Origin: Anaerolineae bacterium
GTDB lineage: Bacteria > Chloroflexota > Anaerolineae > Anaerolineales > Anaerolineaceae
Direction: 5' to 3'
NCBI GenBank assembly: GCA_013314735.1
Contig: JABUFD010000008.1
Coordinates: forward strand, 64,001-128,000
DNA length: 64,000 bases
Shown here: positions 44,279-52,396 of the stretch, piece after piece
Layout: each line of letters starts with the position of its first letter
How positions within the stretch are numbered: position 1 is the stretch's first letter
Program-made: the position numbers and the translations under genes
The notes under the pieces: model-generated
What the model saw: only the letters and a program-made list of their open reading frames with translations
What the model was told of the DNA's origin: nothing
The model's database searches: none

Positions 44279-45106
44279 TCAGGAGCCTTCCTGCAGCAGG
44301 TCCTCCTGCGGGCCGGGATCGGGCAATTTTGACGGATGGAACAGGCTGTCGGTGCCGTGTTTGCGGTAGATCACAGCAATATACCCGGCCGAAGCCGCCA
44401 TCACCACTGCCATTACCCCCTCCAGCGCCAGCGGCGACCAGCCCAGGCTGCCCAGGTACACCACCACCCCATTCACCACCCCATGCCATGCAATCGCCAT
44501 CACCAGGTAAGCCGGCTTGCGGTAGCGCACCCCCAGCCACACCATGCACGAAAGCGACAGGTGCAGTGTCACCGCCGCCACCCGCTCGAACGCGCCCAGC
44601 AGCGGCAGGTACCACGGCGTTTCGGCCAGGCCTGCATACGCCGCGGCGGCTTCCGGCGGCAGCATGCCGGTCAGGTTCCCGCCCAGGTACAGGATCAGGG
44701 AAATCGCCGAACCCAATACCGAGAACCCCACCAGGAAACTTTCGATCCCGCCGTGCCCGGCCCCCAGCATCAGGGCGGAGCGGAAGGGTTTGTTCTCCGC
44801 TTTGAGCATCTTGAAGGAAAACCAGCGCGCCACCTCCTCGCACAGCCCGGAAAGCAGCCCGAGGATGACGGCATTGAGTGCCAGCAGTGCCGCCATCGGC
44901 CACGATTGTTCGATCCCGCTGCGCGCGCTGAGAAGATCGACCAGGTACAGCAGCGGCAGGTGCACAATCTGTGATGCCACAAAGGCCAGCGCACCGATGA
45001 AGAACACCTTCCACGAAGCACCGTAGCGCTTCCACAACCACACCCCCACCGCGAACGGCAGCAGCAGTTCGATCAATCCAGCAACGACAAAAGTGGTGGT
45101 CAGCAT
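44279..45106 (-). CDS. YhfC-family intramembrane metalloprotease-like protein
   Basis: 275 residues, about eight transmembrane helices. Family features: LSGLCEEVARWFSFKML (the EExxR motif, about residues 85-102), LGAGHGGIES (the GxGHGGxE motif) and MAIAWHGVVNGVVVY. These put it in the YhfC branch of the CPBP/PrsW-like group. GGAGGA lies 5 bases before the ATG at 45106. A triple DnaA-box array and a parS site lie within 25-100 bases upstream, so its promoter region overlaps potential replication/segregation sites. Confidence 0.82.
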   Translation of the reverse strand: MLTTTFVVAGLIELLLPFAVGVWLWKRYGASWKVFFIGALAFVASQIVHLPLLYLVDLLSARSGIEQSWPMAALLALNAVILGLLSGLCEEVARWFSFKMLKAENKPFRSALMLGAGHGGIESFLVGFSVLGSAISLILYLGGNLTGMLPPEAAAAYAGLAETPWYLPLLGAFERVAAVTLHLSLSCMVWLGVRYRKPAYLVMAIAWHGVVNGVVVYLGSLGWSPLALEGVMAVVMAASAGYIAVIYRKHGTDSLFHPSKLPDPGPQEDLLQEGS

Positions 45107-45129
45107 GTTATCCTCCGGGTTTGCACAGG

Positions 45130-45179
45130 TTATCCACAAATGAAACGGGTTATCCACAAGAATAACACACTTATCCACA
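45130..45179. promoter_or_regulatory. Triple DnaA-box array
   Basis: Three perfect TTATCCACA sites in the same orientation at 45130-45138, 45150-45158 and 45171-45179. The spacing is 20 and 21 bp (about two helical turns), so all sites face the same side. The array lies 13 bases from the parS site at 45192. The same spacing recurs at 50.6 kb. Confidence 0.85.
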
Positions 45180-45191
45180 GGGTTATACCCC

Positions 45192-45207
45192 TGTTTCACG
45201 TGAAACA
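45192..45207. promoter_or_regulatory. parS site (ParB binding)
   Basis: TGTTTCACGTGAAACA, a perfect 16-bp palindrome identical to the consensus chromosomal parS. Confidence 0.93.
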
Positions 45208-45224
45208 TTTACCCGCGAGGACGT

Positions 45225-45600
45225 CGCTTCGATGGTTGGTGAGCCTGTCGAGGGGAGATCGCAACTTACCCGCAAGAATGTCACCTCGACGAGCTCGGTG
45301 ACCGTGGCATTGAAACGCTCCTCATTAACACGCTCCCCGAGCCTGTCGAGGGGAGAACCTCTCATACCCGCAAGAATGTCGCTTCGACAAGCTCAGCGAC
45401 CGTTGCATTCACACGCTGCCTGAGCCTGTCGAAGGCAGATTCTCTCATACCCGCGACGACGTCGCCTCGACAAGCTCAGCGACCGTTGCATTCACACGCT
45501 CCCCGAGCCTGTCGAGGGGAGATTCTCTCATCCTCGCAAGAATGTCGCTTCGATGGTTGGTGAGCCTGTCGAACCACAGGCTCAGCGGCCGCTGTATCGG
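45225..45600. repeat. Tandem 83-bp palindromic repeat cluster
   Basis: CGCTCCCC/CGCTGCCT modules start at 45331, 45414 and 45497, an exact 83-bp period, each containing a GAGCCTGTCGAGGGGAGA half and a GCTTCGACAAGCTCAGCGAC half. The first ~100 bases hold partial units. Confidence 0.9.
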
Positions 45601-45622
45601 AAGGCCATCCTGAAAATCCTGC

Positions 45623-45922
45623 TTACCCACCATCCTCTGCCGCTTGCTCCCGTGGGCGAGAGAGGCGCACCAGTGATTCCACATCCCCTTCGATCAGTGC
45701 TTTTTTCTTGTCGTGTGACCAGCCCTGGATTTGCTTTTCCCGCAGCCAGGCATCGCGGATGCTGTCATAGTATTCCCGGTACGCCAGTACCACCGGGCCA
45801 TGCTTGCGGGTGTAGTTGGCCCCTTCGCCGCTTTCGTGCTGCGCCAGGCGCTGTGCCAGCGACCAGGTGCTGCCGGTGTAGTAAGTGCCATCAGCACATT
45901 TGAGGATATAGACATACGGCAT
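45623..45922 (-). CDS. GIY-YIG endonuclease (UPF0213-like)
   Basis: 99 residues: YVYILKCADGTYYTGSTW (the Y-I-L...Y-T-G signature), LAQRLAQHESGEGANYTRKHGPVVLAYREYYDS with the catalytic Arg and a conserved Glu in LREKQIQGW. This matches small stand-alone GIY-YIG proteins related to YhbQ. No clear ribosome site is seen. It stands alone between two repeat clusters, and its role (DNA repair or mobility) is unknown. Confidence 0.88.
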   Translation of the reverse strand: MPYVYILKCADGTYYTGSTWSLAQRLAQHESGEGANYTRKHGPVVLAYREYYDSIRDAWLREKQIQGWSHDKKKALIEGDVESLVRLSRPREQAAEDGG

Positions 45923-46014
45923 CGTGTCGCTCCCGGGTAGAAGGTGGGGGAATACCTTATCATGGTAGCATAGTTTTGAGATCCGGTGGGTGTCCGGGGT
46001 GGGGACGTTGTATT

Positions 46015-46565
46015 CGCACGCTGCCTGAGCCTGTCGAAGGCAGAATCCTGCATACCCGCGACAATGTCACCTCGACAAGCTCGGTGACCGTAACTGCGAA
46101 ACGCTGCCTGAGCTTGTCGAGGGGAGATTCTCTCATACCCGCGACAATGTCGCTTCGATGGTTGGTGAGCCTGTCGAACCACAAGCTCAGCGACCGTTGC
46201 ACCGAAACGCTGCCTGAGCTTGTCGAAGGCAGATCATAAGTTACCCGCAAGAATGTCCCCTCGACAGGCTCGGTGACCGTGACAGCGAAACGCTCAGCGA
46301 CCGTTGCATTCACACGCTCCCCGAGCTTGTCGAGGGGAGATTCTCTCATACCCGCGACAATGTCGCTTCGACAAGCTCAGCGACCGTTGCACCGAAACGC
46401 TGCCTGAGCTTGTCGAGGGGAGACTGTACGTTACCCGCAAGAATGTCCCCTCGACAGGCTCGGTGACCGTAACTGCGAAACGCTGCCTGAGCCTGTCGAA
46501 GGCAGAATCCTGCATACCCGCGACAATGTCACCTCGACAAGCTCGGTGACCGTTGCGTCGAAACG
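46015..46565. repeat. Tandem 83/106-bp palindromic repeat cluster
   Basis: Unit starts (CGCTGCC or CGCTCCC) at 46019, 46102, 46208, 46315, 46398 and 46481. Periods are 83, 106, 107, 83 and 83 bp; the long units carry an extra GATGGTTGGTGAGCCTGTCG segment. Ends next to the parS at 46577. No gene. Confidence 0.9.
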
Positions 46566-46576
46566 CTGCATTCGTA

Positions 46577-46592
46577 TGTTTCACGTGAAACA
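46577..46592. promoter_or_regulatory. parS site (ParB binding)
   Basis: TGTTTCACGTGAAACA, a second perfect copy 1385 bases from the first, between the repeat cluster and the 3' end of the GGDEF gene. Confidence 0.93.
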
Positions 46593-46608
46593 TGTAAGAA
46601 CAAATGTT

Positions 46609-47343
46609 CTATATAATCGCCACCTGGTTCTTGCCAGCATGCTTCGCCTGGTACAATGCTTCGTCCAACGTCGCCATCAGTTCGTCCGGTCGGCCCACCA
46701 GCGGGTTCCAGGTCGTCACCCCCATGCTGACGGTCACCGGGCAATCACCAGCATGGCTGTTCTCTTGCTTCAACTGGCATAAAATCCTGTGCAGGTCCTC
46801 CGCCAAAGCCTCGGCCTGCACCGCGTTGGTGTTCGGCAGCAGCAGCACAAATTCGTCCCCGCCAATGCGCGCAAATACATCCGTCTTGCGGATGCGCGCA
46901 TGTACCACCTGCGACAGGTGCTGCAAAAACGCATCGCCCGCCGGATGCCCCCGGGTATCATTCAGCTGCTTAAAATTGTCGCAATCAATCATCACCAGCG
47001 AAAAGGCATGCCCATAACGCCGGCAGCGTTCGATCTCTTTTTCCATTTGCAATTGCAGGTAGCGCCGGTTGTAAGCTTCGGTCAGTTCATCCGTCACTGC
47101 CAGCCGCTCCAGGTCCTGCCGGGCTTCATCCAGCTTGAACAGCAGGTTGATCAGCACGTACAGTACCGGTGTGCCGGAAAACAGCGGGATCAGCAGGCCC
47201 ATCTGGCGCGCAACCGGGTTCAACCCACCGTAAAATACACTCATCAGCACTGTTGTGATCAGGTACGAAACCCCCGTTGCGAAAAATGAACCCAGAACCA
47301 GCAGCCACCACTTGCCGATCCGTTTCGCCCATCTGGGAAGCAT
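46609..47343 (-). CDS. Membrane-anchored diguanylate cyclase (GGDEF)
   Basis: 244 residues that would make cyclic di-GMP from two GTP. Two N-terminal helices (WWLLVLGSFFATGVSYLITTVLM and MGLLIPLFSGTPVLYVLINLLF) anchor it. The GGDEF domain (about 85-244) is intact: VTDELTEAYNRRYL, MIDCDNFKQLND, the signature RIGGDEFVLLLP, and an inhibitory site RKTD five residues before it. This implies product feedback inhibition. No separate sensor domain is visible. Confidence 0.93.
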   Translation of the reverse strand: MLPRWAKRIGKWWLLVLGSFFATGVSYLITTVLMSVFYGGLNPVARQMGLLIPLFSGTPVLYVLINLLFKLDEARQDLERLAVTDELTEAYNRRYLQLQMEKEIERCRRYGHAFSLVMIDCDNFKQLNDTRGHPAGDAFLQHLSQVVHARIRKTDVFARIGGDEFVLLLPNTNAVQAEALAEDLHRILCQLKQENSHAGDCPVTVSMGVTTWNPLVGRPDELMATLDEALYQAKHAGKNQVAII

Positions 47344-47441
47344 AAATTATTCCTCTGTTTAACTATTCTTGTTGAGCCGATTATAGCATTTTCCACCGTT
47401 GTTTCACAAATGTTGAGGAAATTCTTAATTGCCTCCGGCAG

Positions 47442-47447
47442 TATAAT
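47442..47447 (+). promoter_or_regulatory. -10 box of a probable leaderless transcript
   Basis: Perfect TATAAT ending 6 bases before the ATG at 47454, with no ribosome site between. This implies a leaderless mRNA for the kinase gene. Confidence 0.6.
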
Positions 47448-47453
47448 CATTCC

Positions 47454-48980
47454 ATGGCATCTGATCTGTTACTCGGCCTTGATTGTTCCACCAGCGCCTG
47501 CAAGGCGGTGATTTTCGATCCCGCCGGCCGGCGCCTGGCGGAAGGCCGTGCGCCGCTTTCGCTCCACAAGCCGCACCCCGGTTGGCATGAGCAGGATCCG
47601 GCGGATTGGTCCGCGGCCGCGTGTGATGCCATCCGCGCGGCCGTGGCGCAGGTCGATCCCGCCCGCCTGGCGGCACTCAGCTTCAGCATCCAGCGTGAAA
47701 CCTTTGTGCCGGTGGATGCCAACGGCGCGCCCCTGCGACCGGCGCTGTTGTGGATGGATACCCGCGCCGCGCCGCAGCTGCCCCCGCTGGCAGCGGACCC
47801 CCGCCTGGCGGATTTCCAGGCACGCACCGGCAAGCGCCTCTCGGTCAATCTCGCCCCACCGCGCCTGTGCTGGCTGGCGCAGCAGGAACCGGCGGTGTTC
47901 GGGCAGGCAGCGGCGTACTGGGATGTGCATGCCGCCCTTGCTTTTTTCTTCGCCGGTCAGGCGGCGGCATCGTGGGGCAGTGCCGGGCCGATGGGGCTGC
48001 TCGACCTGCGCACGATGGATTGGTGCGATCCTGTGCTGCAAACCTGCGGCATCCACCGGGAACAACTGCCGCGCCTGGCCGCGCCGGGGAGTCGGATCGG
48101 TACGGTGAGTCAGGCTGCGGCGGCGCAGTGCGGGCTGCCGGTTGGCCTGCCGGTGGTGGCCGGTATCGGCGATGGCCAGGCGTGCGGCCTGGGCGCGGGG
48201 ATCACCCAACCCGGGCGCGCGTATCTCTCGCTGGGGACCTCGGTCATTTCCGGCACGTTTTCGCCCACGTTTGCCGCCGCGGATGCCTTCCGCACCATGG
48301 TGGGCGGTCTGCCCGGTACCTACCTGCTGGAAACGGTGTTGCTGGGCGGCACCTACACCATCGACTGGCTGCTGAACGATTTCCTGGGCCATCCCGGCCT
48401 GGATTCGCTCGAGGCGCTCAGTGCGGAGGCGGCCCTGTTGCCGCCCGGCGCCGAAGGCCTGGTGCTGCTGCCGTACTGGAACAGCGCGATGAACCCGCAT
48501 TGGGACGCGCATGCCCGTGGCGCGGTGATCGGCTGGCGCGGCAGCCACCGCCCGGCACACCTGCTGCGTGCCATTCTCGAAGGGATTGCCTTTGAGCTGC
48601 GCCTGCAGCTGGAGGCAGTTGAAAATGCCCTGGGCACCGCCATCCGCGAACTGGCCTTGATGGGCGGGGGCAGCCGCAGCCGCTTGTGGTGCCAGGTGAT
48701 CGCTGACGTGTGCAACCGCCCGGCGGTGACCGTGCCGGAACCAGAAGCCGCCGCCCTTGGCGCGGCGATGCTGGCTGCCGCCGGGGTGGGCATTCATGCC
48801 AATGCGGCACAGGCGGCCGAACACATGCGCCCGGCGTTGCAGGAACCTGCCTTCCAGCCGGACGCGGAACATGCCGCCCGGTATGATGATCTCTACCGGC
48901 AGGTATACCGGCCGCTGTATCCCGCCCTGCGCGGGATCATGGGGGCGATGGCGCAGCTGCCATCAGCAGGACCGGATTAA
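47454..48980 (+). CDS. FGGY-family carbohydrate kinase (xylulokinase-like)
   Basis: 508 residues. ATP-dependent sugar kinase with the actin-like fold: N-terminal LLGLDCSTSACKAVIFD (phosphate 1 motif), IQRETFVPVD, WMDTRA; catalytic Asp in GIGDGQACGLGAG (about residue 240); phosphate 2 motif YLSLGTSVISGTF; adenosine motif LALMGGGSRSRLWCQVIADV; and the FGGY-C block VTVPEPEAAALGAAMLAA. It is closest to xylulokinases, but the substrate is not certain. It has no sugar-utilisation neighbours and overlaps the convergent HNH gene by 4 bases. Confidence 0.9.
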   Translation: MASDLLLGLDCSTSACKAVIFDPAGRRLAEGRAPLSLHKPHPGWHEQDPADWSAAACDAIRAAVAQVDPARLAALSFSIQRETFVPVDANGAPLRPALLWMDTRAAPQLPPLAADPRLADFQARTGKRLSVNLAPPRLCWLAQQEPAVFGQAAAYWDVHAALAFFFAGQAAASWGSAGPMGLLDLRTMDWCDPVLQTCGIHREQLPRLAAPGSRIGTVSQAAAAQCGLPVGLPVVAGIGDGQACGLGAGITQPGRAYLSLGTSVISGTFSPTFAAADAFRTMVGGLPGTYLLETVLLGGTYTIDWLLNDFLGHPGLDSLEALSAEAALLPPGAEGLVLLPYWNSAMNPHWDAHARGAVIGWRGSHRPAHLLRAILEGIAFELRLQLEAVENALGTAIRELALMGGGSRSRLWCQVIADVCNRPAVTVPEPEAAALGAAMLAAAGVGIHANAAQAAEHMRPALQEPAFQPDAEHAARYDDLYRQVYRPLYPALRGIMGAMAQLPSAGPD

Positions 48981-49432
48981 TCCTCTTCGTAGTAGAACGG
49001 CGTGTCCGCCTCACCACGGGCGGCCAGGTAGGTTCGCACACGTTCCCGCGGATCGGAGGCAAACAGCGCGGGCTGCGGCTGGTCGGGGTCATCGCTGCCT
49101 TTGGACCAGTTGCAGCGTCCGCAGGCCGGCACCACGTTCCCGATCGTCGTCCCGCCCCCGGCATCAATCGGGATGAAGTGTTCGAGGTGTTCAAACGGCC
49201 GCGCCTGGCAGTAGGCGCACAACCCGTTGAAATCCGCCACGGTTTGCAGCCAGGCTTCCAGCGTCAGGTCGGCGGGCAGGCCGGCGGCAGCGGCGCGGGC
49301 GTTCTGTGCCTGCACGCGCTGGCGTTCGCGCCCCCATTCGGTTTCACGGCAGGCTTCACAATACAGCAAGGCCTGCGGATCGCGGATGGGTTGGCCGCAG
49401 CGGATGCAGCGGCGGGTATGCAGGTGATCCAC
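48977..49432 (-). CDS. HNH endonuclease with N-terminal zinc ribbon
   Basis: 151 residues from a GTG (49432) with TGGAG 6 bases upstream. An N-terminal ribbon CIRCGQPI ... YCEAC is followed by an HNH site: LCAYCQARPFEHLEHFIPIDAGGG ... NVVPACGRCNWSKG, with two zinc-binding Cys pairs around the catalytic His and Asn. It follows the D-threonine aldolase-like gene by 4 bases and is probably co-transcribed with it. It may be a nicking or repair nuclease; no phage context is visible. Confidence 0.85.
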   Translation of the reverse strand: MDHLHTRRCIRCGQPIRDPQALLYCEACRETEWGRERQRVQAQNARAAAAGLPADLTLEAWLQTVADFNGLCAYCQARPFEHLEHFIPIDAGGGTTIGNVVPACGRCNWSKGSDDPDQPQPALFASDPRERVRTYLAARGEADTPFYYEED

Positions 49433-49436
49433 CGCG

Positions 49437-50561
49437 CTACTCCAGCAGCAGGGTGGCAATGCGGCGGCCATCGAGCGTGACCAGTTCGCGCATCGCCTGC
49501 AGTGCCAGGCAGGAATGGGCCGGGAGGATGCCCAGCAGATCGCCGGGGTGCAGCTGTGCCAGGCTCACGGGCGGCAGTACCGCCACGCCGTGTTCCTGCG
49601 AGAGCGAACGCACCCAGCCGCCGGGGAGCGGTTCCCCCCAGCCGTGTTCGCCCAGCAGCACCGGCAGGCCGTAGCTGACCGGATGATCCCCCGCGGGGTG
49701 AAAATCCTTCGAAAGATGGATCGCCCCGCCGTACAGCACTGCTTCGCCGCGCTGCGGATGCAGTGCCGCCACCGGGCAGGCCATCGCCACGGCCACTTCC
49801 GCCGCGGTGCAGGCGCCGATCGCCAGCTGGGTGCTGTCGTAAAATACGAAGTTGCCGGGGCGCATCTCTGTCACCCCGCCCAGGTCATCCAGCAGGGCGC
49901 AGGAAGGGGTGTCGCCGATCGAAAGCGCCAGGGCGCCGAAGCCGTGCGCCGCCAGGGTTTGCTGGGCCTGCCGCAGGTGCGCCAGGCTGGCGTGATACAG
50001 CGCGGATACTTCCTCCGCCCCGCGGGCATGGTAGGTGTCGCCGAAGTGCGAGAGCAGCCCGTGCAGGCGCAGGTGCCGGGCACTGCCCACCACTGCCGCG
50101 GTGTGCTCCAGCAGGCGCGCATCGTCCCAGCCGATGCCGGTGCGGTGGTAGCCGCAGTCGATCTTGAGCCACACGGCGGTCGGGGCATCGAGGGCGGTAT
50201 CCAGCGCCGCGGCGCTTTCCACACTCTCCAGCAGCAGGTGCAGGCGGGGCACGCGCCGCGCCAGTTCCGCCACCGCCGGCAGTTCGCGCAGGTTGAGCGG
50301 AAAGGCGATGGTGATATCCTCCCAGCCGTGGGCGGCGAAATACTGCGCCATCATCACCGAAGACACCGTGCAGGCGCGCACCCCTTCATCGCGGAACCAG
50401 CCGCCGATCTCGGCGCTCTGGTGGGTTTTGAAGTGCGGGCGGAAATGCACCCCTAGGCGGCGTGCTTTGGCCGCCATGCGCGCGATGTTTTCACGGCAGC
50501 GGCCTTCATCAAGCAGCAGGGTGGGGCGGGTAATTTCGGGAAACAGGGTCATTGTAGGCAT
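49437..50561 (-). CDS. PLP-dependent D-threonine aldolase/D-serine dehydratase-like (fold type III)
   Basis: 374 residues. Alanine-racemase-like barrel: TLLLDEGRCRENIARMAAKARRLGVHFRPHFKTHQS, in which Lys binds PLP; GWEDITIAFPL; WLKIDCGYHRTGI; and LHGLLSHFGDTYHAR. The C-terminal metal site of the DSD1 family is present as ILPAHSCLALQ (His and Cys). It would cleave or dehydrate a D-3-hydroxy amino acid with a metal ion. The start is uncertain (50567, 50561 or 50552); 50561 is used. A triple DnaA-box array lies 38-87 bases upstream. Confidence 0.87.
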   Translation of the reverse strand: MPTMTLFPEITRPTLLLDEGRCRENIARMAAKARRLGVHFRPHFKTHQSAEIGGWFRDEGVRACTVSSVMMAQYFAAHGWEDITIAFPLNLRELPAVAELARRVPRLHLLLESVESAAALDTALDAPTAVWLKIDCGYHRTGIGWDDARLLEHTAAVVGSARHLRLHGLLSHFGDTYHARGAEEVSALYHASLAHLRQAQQTLAAHGFGALALSIGDTPSCALLDDLGGVTEMRPGNFVFYDSTQLAIGACTAAEVAVAMACPVAALHPQRGEAVLYGGAIHLSKDFHPAGDHPVSYGLPVLLGEHGWGEPLPGGWVRSLSQEHGVAVLPPVSLAQLHPGDLLGILPAHSCLALQAMRELVTLDGRRIATLLLE

Positions 50562-50598
50562 CTGCACATTAAGAATAATTTTCTATATTTTTATCATG

Positions 50599-50648
50599 TT
50601 ATCCACAATGCGTGGTATTTATCCACAGTTTTGGGGTAGTTATCCACA
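50599..50648. promoter_or_regulatory. Triple DnaA-box array
   Basis: Three perfect TTATCCACA sites in the same orientation at 50599-50607, 50619-50627 and 50640-50648. Spacing is 20 and 21 bp, exactly as in the array at 45.13 kb. It lies upstream of the D-threonine aldolase-like gene and after the pentapeptide gene. Confidence 0.85.
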
Positions 50649-50692
50649 GTTTTTCGGAAATGGTGGATATCCTGTTCGTGTAGCACTGCATG

Positions 50693-51115
50693 TTAACGCA
50701 AATGGCCCTCCGGCAGTCGCGCGCCGTCCAGGCGGCAGCCGGTCAGGTCGGCGCCGATGAGGGTCGCATCGCCCAGGTCGGCGCGCAGCAGGCTGGCATT
50801 GCGCAGCACCGCGCCGGAAAGGTCCGCGCCGCGCAGGTCGCAGTCATTCAGGTAGGCGCCGCTGAAATCGGCGCCGCTGAGATCGGCCCCGGCCAGGCAG
50901 GCCCGGCTGAGGTCTGCCCCGGCAAAGCGCGTGTTGGCGCAGTGCGCGCGGCGCAGGTCGGTGTGGCGCAGGCTGGCGCCGGATAGGTCCGCCGCTTCGA
51001 GGCGTACGCCTTTTAAATGAAAGAACGAGAAGTTCGCGCCGCGCAGCGCCTTGCCCGACAGCCGCGCGAAGCGCAGCAGGCCACTCAACCCCAGGATCGA
51101 ACGCAGGAGGGTCAT
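50693..51115 (-). CDS. Pentapeptide-repeat protein
   Basis: 140 residues starting MTLLRSILGLSGLLRFARLS. About 20 pentapeptides of the A(D/N)LxX type (GADLSGADFSGAYLNDCDLRG, LLRADLGDATLIGADLTG) would form a right-handed beta-helix. No signal peptide or anchor. It follows the glycosyltransferase gene by 13 bases and is probably co-transcribed. A gyrase-protective role as in MfpA/Qnr is possible but not indicated. Confidence 0.85.
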   Translation of the reverse strand: MTLLRSILGLSGLLRFARLSGKALRGANFSFFHLKGVRLEAADLSGASLRHTDLRRAHCANTRFAGADLSRACLAGADLSGADFSGAYLNDCDLRGADLSGAVLRNASLLRADLGDATLIGADLTGCRLDGARLPEGHLR

Positions 51116-51128
51116 GGGGCTTTCCCTC

Positions 51129-52316
51129 TCATCCCAGTGCGTTCTCGTACACAGTACGCAGGGCGCTGGCATACCGTGCGGGGTCATGCTGCCGGCGCAG
51201 GTGTTCCAATGCGGCCGCCCCCTTGCGGCGCACAAGCTGCGGGTTGGCGGCAATCTCATGCAGCACGCGTTCCAATCCTCCCGTCAGCGCATGGCTGATG
51301 CGCTCCCGCCCTTCCGCCGTGGTGTAGAGGGCTTCTCCCAACGGGTTTTTCGGCACTTCGATCAGCCAGCCGGCATCCGGGGGATTCATCTCCGGCAGGG
51401 CGCGCACATCCGAGGTGATCACCGGGCAGCCACAGCTCTGAAACTCCAGCACGGAATAGCCGTAGGTGTCGGCATAGGAAGGCAGCAATCCCACATCGGC
51501 GCTTTTCATCAATGCCAGCACCCCGGCATTGGGCAGGCTGCGGTGGTGGGTGATCCAATCCTGGTTGGCGTCGATTTTTTCCAGTGCCCAGGCGACATCG
51601 GCCGGGGTTTCTTTGGCGGCGTAATCCTCAATCCGCATCGAGGTCACCAGGATCAGTTCCAGCGGGTAATGGTACTGGCGCACCATTTTTTCAAAGCTGA
51701 GCAGGATCTCGCGCCCGCCCTTGCGGAAAAATGCCGCCCCCACCAGCATGAAGCGCAGGCGCTCCCCGGGGGCAGGCTTGTCTTCGATGGTGTCGATCTG
51801 CGGCGCCTGGGGCGGGTGCAGTACCATCATTTTCGGCGCCACCGCGGCCTCGAATTCGGCATGCTCATGCAGCAGGTCACGCTGCAGGGCGGCACTGCAT
51901 TGCGAAAGCGCGATCAATTGCCGGCAGGCGGGCCCGGCCAGGGCGCGCAGGGCACGGCGCGCGTGCGCGCTGAGCGGTTTGTGTTCCGTTTGGCCGCCCT
52001 GGTGTCGGGTGACCAGTTCCCGCAGGCGCGGCAGGCTGCTTTCAAAATGGCTGACCCAGGGGGTGCTGCCGTAGCTGATGCCGTTGAAAAAGTGCAGGAG
52101 GTCCACCGGGCTGCGATTCCCATCCATGAACTGGTTGTTGAGGTCAAAGGTGTTGATCAGTTTGCGCCCCATTACGCGGTTGAGCTTGTTGGCGGCGCGG
52201 TTGAGGGTGCTGTACACATCCCACACCGGCACATAGTCCACCTCTGGCACCTGGTGGAGGATGGTGCGGAGATAGGGGTAATAATCAAAACGGTAATTGA
52301 GCACGCCAACCTTCAT
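51129..52316 (-). CDS. Glycosyltransferase family 4-like protein
   Basis: 395 residues of GT-B type. The N-terminal domain begins MKVGVLNYRFDYYPY and contains DLLHFFNGISYGST; the C-terminal half has FMLVGAAFFRKGGREILLSFEKM and the nucleotide-sugar motif SADVGLLPSYADTYGYSVLEFQSCGCPVITSD (E-x7-E pattern). It would transfer a sugar to an envelope or lipid acceptor; the donor is unknown. AAGGAG lies 7 bases before the ATG at 52316. Confidence 0.87.
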   Translation of the reverse strand: MKVGVLNYRFDYYPYLRTILHQVPEVDYVPVWDVYSTLNRAANKLNRVMGRKLINTFDLNNQFMDGNRSPVDLLHFFNGISYGSTPWVSHFESSLPRLRELVTRHQGGQTEHKPLSAHARRALRALAGPACRQLIALSQCSAALQRDLLHEHAEFEAAVAPKMMVLHPPQAPQIDTIEDKPAPGERLRFMLVGAAFFRKGGREILLSFEKMVRQYHYPLELILVTSMRIEDYAAKETPADVAWALEKIDANQDWITHHRSLPNAGVLALMKSADVGLLPSYADTYGYSVLEFQSCGCPVITSDVRALPEMNPPDAGWLIEVPKNPLGEALYTTAEGRERISHALTGGLERVLHEIAANPQLVRRKGAAALEHLRRQHDPARYASALRTVYENALG

Positions 52317-52396
52317 GCGGGTCTCCTTACGCTGGATTGTTGTCAATCATACCATGAACCCGCGTGGAATTCTGTTCCGGCTGGCTGGCACTCCCC

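Noticed and set aside
41880-46600. Numerous short ORFs in the 83-bp repeat clusters
   Set aside because: Repeat-derived peptides such as PELVEGR and SLRQAQRP recur in them, with no ribosome sites.
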